Shown here piece by piece: positions 8,791 through 17,565 of a stretch of 64,000 nt of DNA. The notes under the pieces are model-generated. The model searched no databases, was not told where the DNA came from, and worked only from the letters and a program-made list of their open reading frames with translations. Position 1 is the stretch's first letter. Each line of letters opens with the position of its first letter. Made by a program: the position numbers and the translations under genes. Source of the DNA: JANXLS01 sp037129555 (lineage in GTDB: Bacteria; Planctomycetota; SZUA-567; H5-PLA8); assembly GCA_037129555.1 (NCBI GenBank), contig JBAXUS010000007.1, forward strand, positions 1 through 64,000, written 5' to 3'.

Positions 8791-9483
8791 TTAGACCGAA
8801 AAACTCTCCCCACACCCGCACGTGTTCGTCGCGTTTGGATTATTAAAGACGAAGCCTTTTCCGGAAAGTCCCTGTTGGAAATCCAGCGTGATACCGCGCA
8901 AATACACCGTGCTCTTGCGGTCGAGGTACACGTTGAATAGCTCGTATGGCACGACCAAATCGCCGTCTTTTTTTGCATCGAATTCGAGTTTATACGAGAA
9001 GCCCGAACAGCCGCCACCTTTGACGCCCAGCCGCAATCCGACGCCCGGTTTGTCACCCTGTTCAACGATCAACCGCTTGACTTCAACTTGAGCGCCTTCC
9101 GAAAGCGCAACGATGGGCTTGTCGCCATTCACCGCCGCCGCTTTCGACACAGGGGCTTCAACCACAGGGGCTGGAGCCGGTTTGGCCGCTTCAGCTTTCA
9201 CGGTGATTTCGTGCACATCGCCCAAGCGCGTGATCGACAAAACATCCGCGCGCGGAATCACCAAATGATCGTACTTTTTCCACACGCCGAATTTCGCCGC
9301 GCGCTTGACATAATCCGCTTTGGTCTTCCCGTTCGCGCCGTCTTCATGAATGTCGGCGTCAACGAGAATCACCTTCTCCTGATCTTCATCGTCGCAGCGG
9401 CCCACATACACTTTCGGCCCCTTCGTATCGACGACGACCGTGATGCCATGCAACGCGCTTTTGTTATCGTGAAACGTACCCAT
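8791..9483 (-). CDS. A-type iron-sulfur carrier (IscA/ErpA/HesB family) with extra N-terminal domain
   Basis: A 230-residue protein. The C-terminal 105 residues are a complete A-type Fe-S carrier, with the three cluster-binding cysteines C159 (GGGCSGF), C222 and C224 (TCGCGESF). The N-terminal ~95 residues (HGITVVVDT...VYVGRCDDEDQEKVILVDAD...) form a separate small beta-rich domain that I do not recognise. A Pro/Ala-rich linker at about 98-118 joins them. Normal carriers are 105-120 residues, so the first domain is unusual. The ATG at 9483 has an AAGGA site 8 bases upstream. It lies directly before the YgfZ-TPR gene and 72 bases after the bacilliredoxin gene, so this is probably an Fe-S maturation locus. 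Confidence 0.88.
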   Translation of the reverse strand: MGTFHDNKSALHGITVVVDTKGPKVYVGRCDDEDQEKVILVDADIHEDGANGKTKADYVKRAAKFGVWKKYDHLVIPRADVLSITRLGDVHEITVKAEAAKPAPAPVVEAPVSKAAAVNGDKPIVALSEGAQVEVKRLIVEQGDKPGVGLRLGVKGGGCSGFSYKLEFDAKKDGDLVVPYELFNVYLDRKSTVYLRGITLDFQQGLSGKGFVFNNPNATNTCGCGESFSV

Positions 9484-9511
9484 GATGATTCCTTTGTTTA
9501 AAGAATGTCCA

Positions 9512-9537
9512 GAGCCGCTTACTGACGTGTGCGGCTC
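9512..9537. terminator. GAGCCGC hairpin between bacilliredoxin and Fe-S carrier genes
   Basis: A 7-bp perfect stem (GAGCCGC/GCGGCTC) with a 12-base loop and no T-run on either strand. It could be an attenuator or an mRNA-stabilising hairpin. Similar GAGCCG hairpins occur at 41.6 and 47.6 kb. Confidence 0.4.
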
Positions 9538-9555
9538 CGGAAAGCGAATTCTATA

Positions 9556-9972
9556 TTAGCAGTTCTCGTCGAATGCCTTGACCAACTCCGCAGCAATCGT
9601 GCGCGGGTCGCGGCCTTCGATCATGTGGCGAGGCGTGAAGTGCACGAGCTCGCCGTCTTTGAACACCGCAACGCACGGGCTGCTCGGCGGAATGTCAGCA
9701 AAATACGAACGCGCTTTGGCGACGGCTTCGGTGTCTTGTCCAGCGAACACTGTGGCAACGCGCGCCGGCTTCTTGCCGTTCTGCAGCGACAACTTCACAC
9801 CCGGGCGCGCTCCACCGGCGGCGCATCCGCACACGGAGTTCACGATGATCATCGACGTGCCGGTCTTGTCAGCCATGAACGTATCAACTTCAGTTGCGGT
9901 CTTCAATTCTTTGACACCGGCGGACGTCAATTCCGCGCGCATGGGGGCTACGAGTGCTTCGGGGTAAGGCAT
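9556..9972 (-). CDS. bacilliredoxin (BrxA/BrxB, YphP/YqiW family)
   Basis: A 138-residue thioredoxin-fold protein of the bacilliredoxin family, which in Bacillus removes bacillithiol from mixed disulfides on oxidised proteins. The family CGC motif is at C48-G-C50 (SVCGCAAGGARPG), and the PSSPCVAVF and RHMIEGRDP blocks are also characteristic. The last residue is an extra cysteine (C138). An AGGAG site 9 bases before the ATG supports the start. Homologues exist in phyla not known to make bacillithiol, so the thiol cofactor is unknown. Its place in front of the Fe-S carrier and YgfZ-TPR genes suggests a thiol-repair or Fe-S protection role. Confidence 0.9.
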   Translation of the reverse strand: MPYPEALVAPMRAELTSAGVKELKTATEVDTFMADKTGTSMIIVNSVCGCAAGGARPGVKLSLQNGKKPARVATVFAGQDTEAVAKARSYFADIPPSSPCVAVFKDGELVHFTPRHMIEGRDPRTIAAELVKAFDENC

Positions 9973-10109
9973 GTTTCGGACTCCTCTTTAAAAATGGTTC
10001 ACACATGACATGTCGTCGATCAATACTGTACGAAAATACCCGACGGAAGCAAGCTTATTGCGTCCGGCCTAACACTCGCAGATTCAACACTGAAGTGTGT
10101 TGCTGACAT

Positions 10110-12002
10110 CTACTCTCGTGGCCGAGGTAGCGGCTTCGGCGAGTTCGTTTTTTGCGAGAAAAATCGGAACGGCGCTAAAATCGTCCGCCCGATTTTAAAA
10201 CTCGGATCACTCTCCACCTGTGCCTTCGCGGTCTTCATTTTTTCAAATTCAGTTTGCAACGCCGCGAGTTTTTCTCCTTGAGCCAGCGCGTCTACATCAC
10301 GCCGCCGCAACGCGTCTTCACATTCATTAACCTTCGTAGTGACGCGCTCATGTTTAGCCGCATCATCCGCGCGTAACCGTTCCAGAGCTGCCACAGAATT
10401 CGCATGTTCGCGCTGCATCGTTGCGAGAGCATCCGCATGTAGGCGAGCCTGCTTCTCGGCCTCGTCTGCTTTTGCTCGGACCGCACGTTCGCGTTCGTCT
10501 AATTCTTCAGCATGTTTGCGCCGGGCTGCTTCGAGCTTTTCGACGTCCTCGGATCGCGCTTGATGTAGCTTCGTCAGACGAGCAATCTCTTCTTCATGCG
10601 TACGACATTGGCGCGTCAGTTTCCCAACGTTCTCCACGTGATCCCGCGCCGCAGCTTCAAGCGTTGAAACCATTTTCACTCGCGCTTCACTCGCCTGAGT
10701 CAACGCGGCGTTGTCGTCCACATGAGATTGGCACAGCCGATTCAACGCATCAATTTCATCCACATGCGCCGCGACGTTCTGCTTCAACGTCATAATTTCT
10801 TCCGCGCGTGTCCGAGCGAGTTGCTCCAGCTTCACAACGTCATCCGCGCGTGATTGGCTCAACGCATTTAATTTTTCAGCACTCTCACCAAGCGCTTGAA
10901 TTTGAGCTTTGAGACTCTTGATTTCAGTCTGCTGCGAGCGGTTGTTGCGCTGCAATGTTTCGACTTCATCCGAACGCAAGCGGATCAATTCTGTCAGCTT
11001 TTCAACCTCGGCCGAGCGAGCCAATACGACCGCTTCAAGCCGCGCACTCTCACCGGCATGCACCCGTTTCAGCGTCTCGATTTCGTCCGCGCGAGCTTGG
11101 CTCAACCGCTCCAGTCGAGCGACGTCATCGCCGTGCGACCGCTTTAGATTATCGATGTCTACCGCACGCATTTCGAGCGCCTGTTGCAATGCGGTGCGTT
11201 CATCTCTGCCCGCTTTTTCCTTCTCATCAAATGACTGTACTTTTGCTTCGAGCGCCTGAATCGCGACCAATTCCGCGCCAGCTTTCGCATGCAACGACAC
11301 CCGGTTTCCAAGCGCGAAGAAATAACTGCGCATGAGACCCGGATTCTTTTCGGCCATCGTCAGAAAAACATTCAACGCTTCCGAAATGCCGGGACTCAAC
11401 ACCAGCACTCCAAGCCCGTGGCCATGCAAGAATTCAAAATGCCGATACGTCGAACGCAGCTGCTCCCACAATTTCCAAACGCCATAATTCCCATCGCGCC
11501 GGTTCGTGAAATGAAACAGCACGACACCATTGCGGCTCATCTTCGGTCGGAACGCTTCCCAATCGTGGCAGACAGCTTCGTAATTGGGCTGTCCATCGAT
11601 GTGCAGCAACTCGATGCTGCCTTCTGAAAAATGCGCCGCCGCTTCGTCGAATTTGCTTTCGACCAATTGCGAAAAATGGCCGTACAGCGCGTCATGTTGC
11701 GCACGCAAATTCGCCAGCACCGACGCGTCGTACAAGCCCGTCTGATTGTCACCCTTCCACGTGTCAATTCCATGACACGCGATCTTCATGCCCAGCGCCG
11801 CGACCGCCTCGCAAATCGACAGATACGAATCGCCCTTATAGACGCCCAACTCGACCAACATTTTCGGACGGAGCAAATGAACCAATAGTTTGATAAACGG
11901 AATATGCTCGTGACTGGCAGTCGAACCCATGCGCTTGGGCAGGATCAGGCTTTGAGGATAATCGAGAGGATTGAATTCCAACCCCGCTCTGTAGTCGGCC
12001 AT
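10110..12002 (-). CDS. class I methyltransferase with long coiled-coil extension
   Basis: A 630-residue protein. Residues about 30-225 are a Methyltransf_24-type SAM methyltransferase domain, with MLVELGVYKGDSYL as the glycine-rich motif I and LLHIDGQPNYE as the later acidic motif, typical of polysaccharide-cluster enzymes. From about 245 to 600 the protein is almost all coiled coil, built from a degenerate unit of about 21 residues resembling ARADEIETLKR-x-HAGESARLE. The tail FKIGRTILAPFRFF is a basic/aromatic helix like those that tie polysaccharide-synthesis proteins to the membrane. A GAGGT site precedes the ATG. It stands alone between two gaps. It may cap or modify a surface glycan with the coil as a length ruler, by analogy with WbdD. 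Confidence 0.75.
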   Translation of the reverse strand: MADYRAGLEFNPLDYPQSLILPKRMGSTASHEHIPFIKLLVHLLRPKMLVELGVYKGDSYLSICEAVAALGMKIACHGIDTWKGDNQTGLYDASVLANLRAQHDALYGHFSQLVESKFDEAAAHFSEGSIELLHIDGQPNYEAVCHDWEAFRPKMSRNGVVLFHFTNRRDGNYGVWKLWEQLRSTYRHFEFLHGHGLGVLVLSPGISEALNVFLTMAEKNPGLMRSYFFALGNRVSLHAKAGAELVAIQALEAKVQSFDEKEKAGRDERTALQQALEMRAVDIDNLKRSHGDDVARLERLSQARADEIETLKRVHAGESARLEAVVLARSAEVEKLTELIRLRSDEVETLQRNNRSQQTEIKSLKAQIQALGESAEKLNALSQSRADDVVKLEQLARTRAEEIMTLKQNVAAHVDEIDALNRLCQSHVDDNAALTQASEARVKMVSTLEAAARDHVENVGKLTRQCRTHEEEIARLTKLHQARSEDVEKLEAARRKHAEELDERERAVRAKADEAEKQARLHADALATMQREHANSVAALERLRADDAAKHERVTTKVNECEDALRRRDVDALAQGEKLAALQTEFEKMKTAKAQVESDPSFKIGRTILAPFRFFSQKTNSPKPLPRPRE

Positions 12003-12409
12003 GTGCTACCTCTGCGTCGATGAATAAATGATAACGCGTGATAAAAACGAACGATTCACGGGTGTCGAGTCAATAAAACTCGAACGCGTTGCAATCCAGA
12101 AACAACTCGTTGTATAGACGCTGAATCGAACGATTTGTACAACGATTTTCGGCCAAACGCAATAAAAGATTAAACACTGATTTCGAGCACATGTGTGTCT
12201 CCTGGCTTGAAACACACCCCATGAATTTAAATGGCTCGCCTTGACACCGGCGATTCGCTCGATAAAAAGGTACTATGGAAGCGATTGTTGATGCACGACT
12301 GAGGCTGAACGGTTCGGGTTTCGGGTTTCCGGTTTCGAGTTGACGGCGTTATTGACTCGAAACCGGAAACCCGAAATTCGAAACCGAAACTTAGTTGGAG
12401 CAAACTTTT
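12003..12409. other. divergent intergenic region upstream of guaB
   Basis: 407 bases between the coiled-coil methyltransferase and guaB, which should hold promoters for both. The first 200 bases show only AT-rich DNA without a clear motif. The right part contains the perfect 21-bp inverted repeat at 12320-12375. I see no purine-riboswitch core. Confidence 0.4.
12320..12375. repeat. perfect 21-bp inverted repeat of the GGGTTTC family
   Basis: The arm at 12320-12340 is built of the heptamers GGGTTTC/CGGTTTC and is the exact reverse complement of 12355-12375 (GAAACCG/GAAACCC), with a 14-base loop. Further GAAAC copies follow to 12390. The repeat ends 34 bases before the guaB start, so it lies in the promoter or leader. 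Confidence 0.85.
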
Positions 12410-13948
12410 ATGAGCAATGATGGCGCGAAGGGTAGCGCTTACGAGCGGGACGCACGATTTGTGGGGGCTGGGATCACGTTTGACGACGTGCTGCTGCTGC
12501 CTGCGAAAAGCGATGTGATTCCTGCGGAAGTCAACACGTCTTCTCAACTCACATCCAAAATCCGTCTGCACATTCCGATCCTGTCGTCGGCGATGGATAC
12601 TGTCACCGAAAGCCGCTTGGCGATCGCCATCGCTCAAGAAGGCGGGCTGGGTGTCATCCATCGCAATTTGAAACCAGAAGACCAAGCGCGCGAAGTCGTC
12701 AAGGTCAAGCGCAGCGCGTCGGGTATTATCACCGGTCCGTTGACGCTGACGCCTGAGCACACCATCGCTGAAGCCAAAACGTTGATGGCCAGCCAGAACA
12801 TTTCCGGTATTCCGATCGTCGAGCACGATCCGGCGGACGCTCCAGGGGTGGCACGCAAGCACGGCAAAGTCGTCGGGATTTTGACCAAGCGCGACCTGCG
12901 TTTTCAAGTCAACAACGTCGCGCGAATCAAGGAGGTGATGACAACGAATCTTGTCACCGCTAAGCCGAGCACGAGCCTTGAAGAAGCGCAGTTGATTCTA
13001 CACAAGAACAAAGTCGAGAAGCTCTTGTTGGTCGATGACGCCGGGATGCTCGCCGGACTGATCACGATCAAGGACATTGACAAAACATTGCGCTACCCGC
13101 ACGCCTGCCGCGATGACCGCGGTCGCTTGCGCGTGGGAGCGGCGGTCGGGACGCATGATGAAGCGCGAATCGAAATGCTGATCAAAGCGGGTGCGGACGT
13201 GCTGGTCGCCGACACCGCGCACGGGCATTCAACACGCGTGATTGAAACCGTAAAGTGGATCAAGAAGCACTTTCCGAACACAGAAGTCATTGCAGGAAAT
13301 ATCGCCACGGCTGACGGCGCGAGAGCGCTCGCAGACGCGGGTGCAGACGCAGTCAAAGCCGGCGTCGGACCAGGCTCGATCTGTACAACACGCATCGTTT
13401 CGGGCGTCGGTGTTCCGCAGATCACGGCGATTCTTGAAGCGCTTGAAGGACTGAAGGGCACGAACTGTCGCTTGATTTCCGACGGCGGAATCAAGTACTC
13501 GGGCGACATTGTGAAAGCATTGGCAGTGGGCGCGAGCGCTGTGATGATTGGCAGCTTGTTCGCCGGGACCGATGAATCGCCGGGCCAAGTGGTGCTCTAT
13601 AAGGGGCGGCAATTCAAAGCCTATCGCGGCATGGGATCGATCGGCGCGATGGTCGCGGGCGGCGCAAACCGCTACGGCCAGGACGGCGCAGCTCCCGAAA
13701 AGCTCGTTCCAGAAGGCATCGAAGGACGCGTGGCATACACCGGACCGCTGAACGCGTTCCTGTATCAACTCGTCGGAGGCCTTCGTGCAGGGATGGGATA
13801 CCTCGGCGCGCACACGATGGAAGATCTACCGAAGAACGCTCGCTTCATTCGGCAGACGTCTGCAGGATTGCGCGAGAGCCATCCGCATGATATTCACATC
13901 ACGACCGAAGCCCCGAACTATCGGCTCGAAGATGAAAAGTACGATTAA
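12410..13948 (+). CDS. guaB: IMP dehydrogenase
   Basis: Oxidises IMP to XMP with NAD+, the committed step of guanine nucleotide synthesis. The 512-residue protein shows the N-terminal FDDVLLLP block, a pair of CBS domains (about 100-220), and the catalytic loop GPGSICTTR with nucleophile C325. The phosphate-binding SDGGI and GSLFAGTDE blocks follow, then the mobile flap with the RYGQ motif. The frame extends upstream to a TTG, but the ATG at 12410 has a TTGGAG site 9 bases before it and begins like other GuaB proteins. guaA follows 118 bases downstream on the same strand, with a terminator-like hairpin between, the usual guaBA pair. Confidence 0.97.
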   Translation: MSNDGAKGSAYERDARFVGAGITFDDVLLLPAKSDVIPAEVNTSSQLTSKIRLHIPILSSAMDTVTESRLAIAIAQEGGLGVIHRNLKPEDQAREVVKVKRSASGIITGPLTLTPEHTIAEAKTLMASQNISGIPIVEHDPADAPGVARKHGKVVGILTKRDLRFQVNNVARIKEVMTTNLVTAKPSTSLEEAQLILHKNKVEKLLLVDDAGMLAGLITIKDIDKTLRYPHACRDDRGRLRVGAAVGTHDEARIEMLIKAGADVLVADTAHGHSTRVIETVKWIKKHFPNTEVIAGNIATADGARALADAGADAVKAGVGPGSICTTRIVSGVGVPQITAILEALEGLKGTNCRLISDGGIKYSGDIVKALAVGASAVMIGSLFAGTDESPGQVVLYKGRQFKAYRGMGSIGAMVAGGANRYGQDGAAPEKLVPEGIEGRVAYTGPLNAFLYQLVGGLRAGMGYLGAHTMEDLPKNARFIRQTSAGLRESHPHDIHITTEAPNYRLEDEKYD

Positions 13949-13988
13949 AAGTGTTTTGTTTTTTGAGATTTTTAATCTCGGACGTTGT

Positions 13989-14013
13989 AGACGTAACCAA
14001 TTTGGTTGCGTCT
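13989..14013 (+). terminator. hairpin between guaB and guaA
   Basis: An 11-bp stem with one G-T pair (AGACGTAACCA/TGGTTGCGTCT) and a 3-base loop, 40 bases after the guaB stop. It is followed by TAGATTTCTTCC, a weak T-tract, so it may end only part of the transcripts. Confidence 0.5.
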
Positions 14014-14066
14014 TAGATTTCTTCCATTAGATTGTCCCGTTTCCCATTCGCAGGAACATTTACGCA

Positions 14067-15599
14067 ATGCACGAAACTGTTTTTGTCGTCGACTTCGGAG
14101 CTCAGTACGCGCAATTGATTGCGCGGCGCGTCCGAGAGGCTCACGTTTTTTCGAAGATCGTCCCGTTCCACCGGGCGCTTGAAGCTGCGAAGGCGGAGCG
14201 GCCCAAAGCGATCATCTTCTCGGGTGGCCCTGCGTCTGTGTACGCAGACAAAGCGCCGCGCATCGAGCCTGAAATTTTCACGCTCGGCATCCCGATTCTC
14301 GGCATTTGCTACGGCGTCCAGATCACCGCGTTCAATCTCGGTGGGACTGTCGAAAAGCAGCAGCGCCGCGAATACGGCAGCGCTGTAATTGACGTCCTCG
14401 ATGAACGCGGTTTGTTTGAAGGCGTCGGCAACCGCACTGACGTCTGGATGAGCCACGGCGATGCACTGACCGCACCGCCGCCGGGATTCCAGATTCTCGC
14501 CAGCACGCCCAGCTGCCCGCTCGCCGCCATCGGCGATCCTGCGCGCAAAATTTACGGCGTCCAATTTCACCCCGAAGTCACGCACACGCCCAAGGGTCGT
14601 CAAGTGCTGCGCAACTTCCTGTATCAGATCGCCGGATGCGCTGGCGACTGGCACATGACCGATTTTATCGGCCAGCAGATCGAGAGCATCCGCCAGCGTG
14701 TCGGCAATGAGAAAGTGATTCTCGGCTTGAGTGGCGGCGTCGATTCGTCCGTCGCTGCCGTGCTGATTCATCAAGCCATCGGCGACAAATTGCAGTGTAT
14801 TTTTGTCGACAACGGCTTGTGCCGGAAGAGCGAGGGCAAACGCGTCGAGACCACCTTTAAAGGCCACTTCAAAATTCCGCTGTGGTGTGTCGATGCGACC
14901 GACCAGTTTCTCAACGCGTTGAAAAACGTCACCGATCCCGAGCAGAAACGCAAGATCATCGGTCGCGAATTCGTGCGTGTTTTCGAAGCGAAATCGCGTG
15001 AAGTCAAAGGCGCGAAATTCCTGGCACAAGGTACGCTGTATCCCGACGTGATCGAATCCGTCTCCGCACACGGCGGTCCGACTGCTGTCATCAAGAGCCA
15101 CCATAACGTCGGTGGATTGCCTGACGATTTGGCGCTTGAACTGCTCGAACCCTTCCGCGCGCTCTTCAAAGATGAAGTCCGCCAGATCGGAAAAGAACTC
15201 GGCGTTCCGGACGAAATCGTCTGGCGTCAACCGTTCCCAGGACCGGGACTCGCCGTGCGAATCCTCGGCCCGGTCGATTCATCGCGTATTCAGCTCGTTC
15301 AAGACGCCGACGAAATCGTGCAGGAAGAAATCGAAGCCGCTGGCATCAAAGTGTGGCAAGCATTCGCGGTGCTGCTGCCAGTCCGCAGCGTCGGCGTCCT
15401 CGGCGACGAACGCGCGTACGGCGAAGTCATCTGCCTGCGAGCGGTCGAATCCACCGACGGCATGACCGCCGATTGGGCGAAGCTGCCATACGAGGTGCTC
15501 GCCAAAATCTCCAGCCGCATCGTCAACGAAGTCCCAGGCATCAATCGCGTGGTGTATGATATTAGTCAAAAGCCACCTGCGACGATTGAGTGGGAATAA
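14067..15599 (+). CDS. guaA: GMP synthase (glutamine-hydrolysing)
   Basis: Converts XMP to GMP with ATP and glutamine-derived ammonia. The 510-residue protein is complete. The N-terminal class I glutamine amidotransferase has C81 in GICYG, H168 and E170 in FHPEV. The ATP-pyrophosphatase domain has the P-loop SGGVDSS at 222-228. The C-terminal dimerisation domain has RQPFPGPGLAVRILG and ends in PATIEWE, the universal GuaA tail. It is the second gene of a guaB-guaA pair, so both steps from IMP to GMP are encoded here. Confidence 0.98.
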   Translation: MHETVFVVDFGAQYAQLIARRVREAHVFSKIVPFHRALEAAKAERPKAIIFSGGPASVYADKAPRIEPEIFTLGIPILGICYGVQITAFNLGGTVEKQQRREYGSAVIDVLDERGLFEGVGNRTDVWMSHGDALTAPPPGFQILASTPSCPLAAIGDPARKIYGVQFHPEVTHTPKGRQVLRNFLYQIAGCAGDWHMTDFIGQQIESIRQRVGNEKVILGLSGGVDSSVAAVLIHQAIGDKLQCIFVDNGLCRKSEGKRVETTFKGHFKIPLWCVDATDQFLNALKNVTDPEQKRKIIGREFVRVFEAKSREVKGAKFLAQGTLYPDVIESVSAHGGPTAVIKSHHNVGGLPDDLALELLEPFRALFKDEVRQIGKELGVPDEIVWRQPFPGPGLAVRILGPVDSSRIQLVQDADEIVQEEIEAAGIKVWQAFAVLLPVRSVGVLGDERAYGEVICLRAVESTDGMTADWAKLPYEVLAKISSRIVNEVPGINRVVYDISQKPPATIEWE

Positions 15600-15640
15600 C
15601 GAAAGAATCACGAAAGAATCACGATTCCGGAGATTATAAA

Positions 15641-16021
15641 TTGAGCGCAATCGCCATTTCCACAATGACCCAACCGCTGCAAAAACTCTTCGCAGCGCAG
15701 CAAGCCAACGAAGAAGGCGCAAGCGATCTGTGCCTGACCTTCGAAACTGCCGGAAACGATAGCGCGTGGGTTCAAGTCGTCTCGAACACGATCAATTTCG
15801 GCTACACCGGAGAAGATGAACCACTCTATTTTCTGTCCCAGCAAGGCGTCGATCTCCTTCCCGATTGCGCCGTGATTGCCTGGGACAAAGGCCTCTCCGC
15901 AACCCTCACGCACACCTCCCAATTCGGCGATGATGTCGCCGTATTTGTGGACGCGATCTTGTGGTCCGTGCATGGATTGGATGACGAATTCGAGATTGAG
16001 GTGAAAGCAGAGCAGTTGTAA
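15641..16021 (+). CDS. small acidic protein of unknown function
   Basis: About 126 residues, acidic, with no motif or membrane segment I recognise. Blocks such as WVQVVSNTINFGYTGEDEP and ILWSVHGLDDEFEIEVKAEQL suggest a compact alpha/beta domain. The best start is the TTG at 15641, which has CGGAG 8 bases upstream; an ATG at 15665 without a clear site would remove 8 residues. It follows guaA by about 40 bases on the same strand and may be co-transcribed, but nothing links it to purine metabolism. Confidence 0.6.
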   Translation: MSAIAISTMTQPLQKLFAAQQANEEGASDLCLTFETAGNDSAWVQVVSNTINFGYTGEDEPLYFLSQQGVDLLPDCAVIAWDKGLSATLTHTSQFGDDVAVFVDAILWSVHGLDDEFEIEVKAEQL

Positions 16022-16136
16022 GGCCTCATTCGTAAATTCGAAATCCTATAATTTCATAGACAAACCATAGCAATCGCTCCAAACAAAATATCGACCGCAG
16101 CCCAATCATCCTCCAAGGCGCGGTGTACGAATTGAC

Positions 16137-17564
16137 ATGAAAACGCATCGCATAGTTTCAACACTGATCCTTGTTCTTTACGCCACGTTTCTCTCTTCCG
16201 CCGACGTGCCCACTCTTCGTGCGGGTGCGTCGGCTGTTGATATTTCGCCGAAAGAATTTCCGCTGAATATGCCCGGCGGGTTCGCTGCGAACATGGCCGA
16301 GAGCGTTCACGATCCGCTCTTTGCCCGGGCGATGGTGTTAAGCGATGGCAAGACGACTCTCGCGATGGTTCTCGTGGACAACCTTGGCGCGGGGCCGGAC
16401 GTGCTCGATGAAGCCAAAGCCAGTGCGTCCAAGTCGACGGGAATCCCTGCGGACAAAATACTCGTCAGTTCCACGCACACTCACTCCGGACCACCGTTGA
16501 CGGCGAAGGGCGCTGCGCCGGCCATTGCGTATCGCAAAGTCTTCGTGGACGGCGTCGCTGAGGCCATCGTCCGCGCCCATGCAGCGCTGCAACCGGCGTC
16601 GTTCGGAACCGCGACGCATCCGCTGCCTGAAGAGGTGTTCAATCGGCGCTGGTATCTCAAGCCCGGCAAAATGCCGTTGAATCCGTACGGCGCGTTGGAC
16701 ACGGTGAAGATGAATCCGGGCACAACTCCGGACGTGCTCGACCATCCCGCCGGGCCGACCGATCCGGACATCACGATCATCTCGATAATGGACGCCAAAC
16801 GCCGGCCGCTGGCATTGTTCGCAAATTATTCGCTGCACTATGTCGGAGCCACCCCGCCGGGACAAATTTCAGCCGATTATTTCGGCGAGTTCGCGCGGCT
16901 AATGAATTCACGGTTGCGGGCAGACGAGAAGTTCGTCGCGGCGATGACGAACGGGACATCGGGCGACATCAACAATATTCCCTTCGGAATCACGCGCCCG
17001 CCGCGCGAACCGTTTGAACAGATTCGCCTCGTCGCTGCGAAGGCTGCGGATGCTGCGTGGTTTGCGTACAGGAAAATCGAGAAGCATCGCCCGGACGTAT
17101 GTCTCGGAATGCTGCAGCGGGAGATCCCGCTGACGTATCGCCGCCCGACGCCGGAACAAGTCGCTGCTGCAAAAGCCGTCGTTGCCATTACGGATAAAGA
17201 TGCCATCGCCAAACTGCCTAATCTCGCTCAGAACTATGCGCGCAGCACGATCAATGCGGCTGAGCGTCCGGAGGAAAAGATCGTCGTAAAAATCCAGGCG
17301 ATTCGCATCGGCGATTTGGCTGTCTGCTGTATCCCGTTTGAGACGTTCTGCGAAACCGGTCTCGACCTCAAAAAGCGCAACCCATTCCCGCAAACGATGG
17401 TGATCGGTTTGGCCAACGGACGCCACGGCTACCTTCCGACCCCTGAGCAACACAAACTCGGCGGCTACGAAACGTGGCTTGGAACGAATGTCGTTCAGGA
17501 AGATACGTCGGTGATTTTAACTAACAATTTGTTGGAGATGTTGAGTGAGTTAAAGAAGGAATAA
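16137..17564 (+). CDS. exported neutral/alkaline ceramidase-like (N-terminal domain) protein
   Basis: A 475-residue protein with a signal peptide (cleavage near residue 21) and the ceramidase N-terminal fold. THTHSGP at 113-119 matches the conserved zinc-ligand block of neutral ceramidases, and the early DISP-x(8)-MPGGF and later NGTSGDINN stretches are also family-like. True neutral ceramidases are about 650 residues with a C-terminal immunoglobulin-like domain. This protein lacks that, as do many environmental members that may act on other amides or esters. It is translationally coupled to the next gene: its TAA is followed one base later by the hydrolase ATG, with AAGGA inside its last codons. 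Confidence 0.78.
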   Translation: MKTHRIVSTLILVLYATFLSSADVPTLRAGASAVDISPKEFPLNMPGGFAANMAESVHDPLFARAMVLSDGKTTLAMVLVDNLGAGPDVLDEAKASASKSTGIPADKILVSSTHTHSGPPLTAKGAAPAIAYRKVFVDGVAEAIVRAHAALQPASFGTATHPLPEEVFNRRWYLKPGKMPLNPYGALDTVKMNPGTTPDVLDHPAGPTDPDITIISIMDAKRRPLALFANYSLHYVGATPPGQISADYFGEFARLMNSRLRADEKFVAAMTNGTSGDINNIPFGITRPPREPFEQIRLVAAKAADAAWFAYRKIEKHRPDVCLGMLQREIPLTYRRPTPEQVAAAKAVVAITDKDAIAKLPNLAQNYARSTINAAERPEEKIVVKIQAIRIGDLAVCCIPFETFCETGLDLKKRNPFPQTMVIGLANGRHGYLPTPEQHKLGGYETWLGTNVVQEDTSVILTNNLLEMLSELKKE

Positions 17565-17565
17565 C

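Noticed and set aside
12003..12409. Purine riboswitch upstream of guaB
   Set aside because: No conserved purine-riboswitch junction or loop sequences; only the heptamer palindrome is present.
14013..15230. 405-residue open frame antisense to guaA
   Set aside because: It lies fully opposite a certain gene, its composition looks like reverse-complemented codons, and no motif was found.
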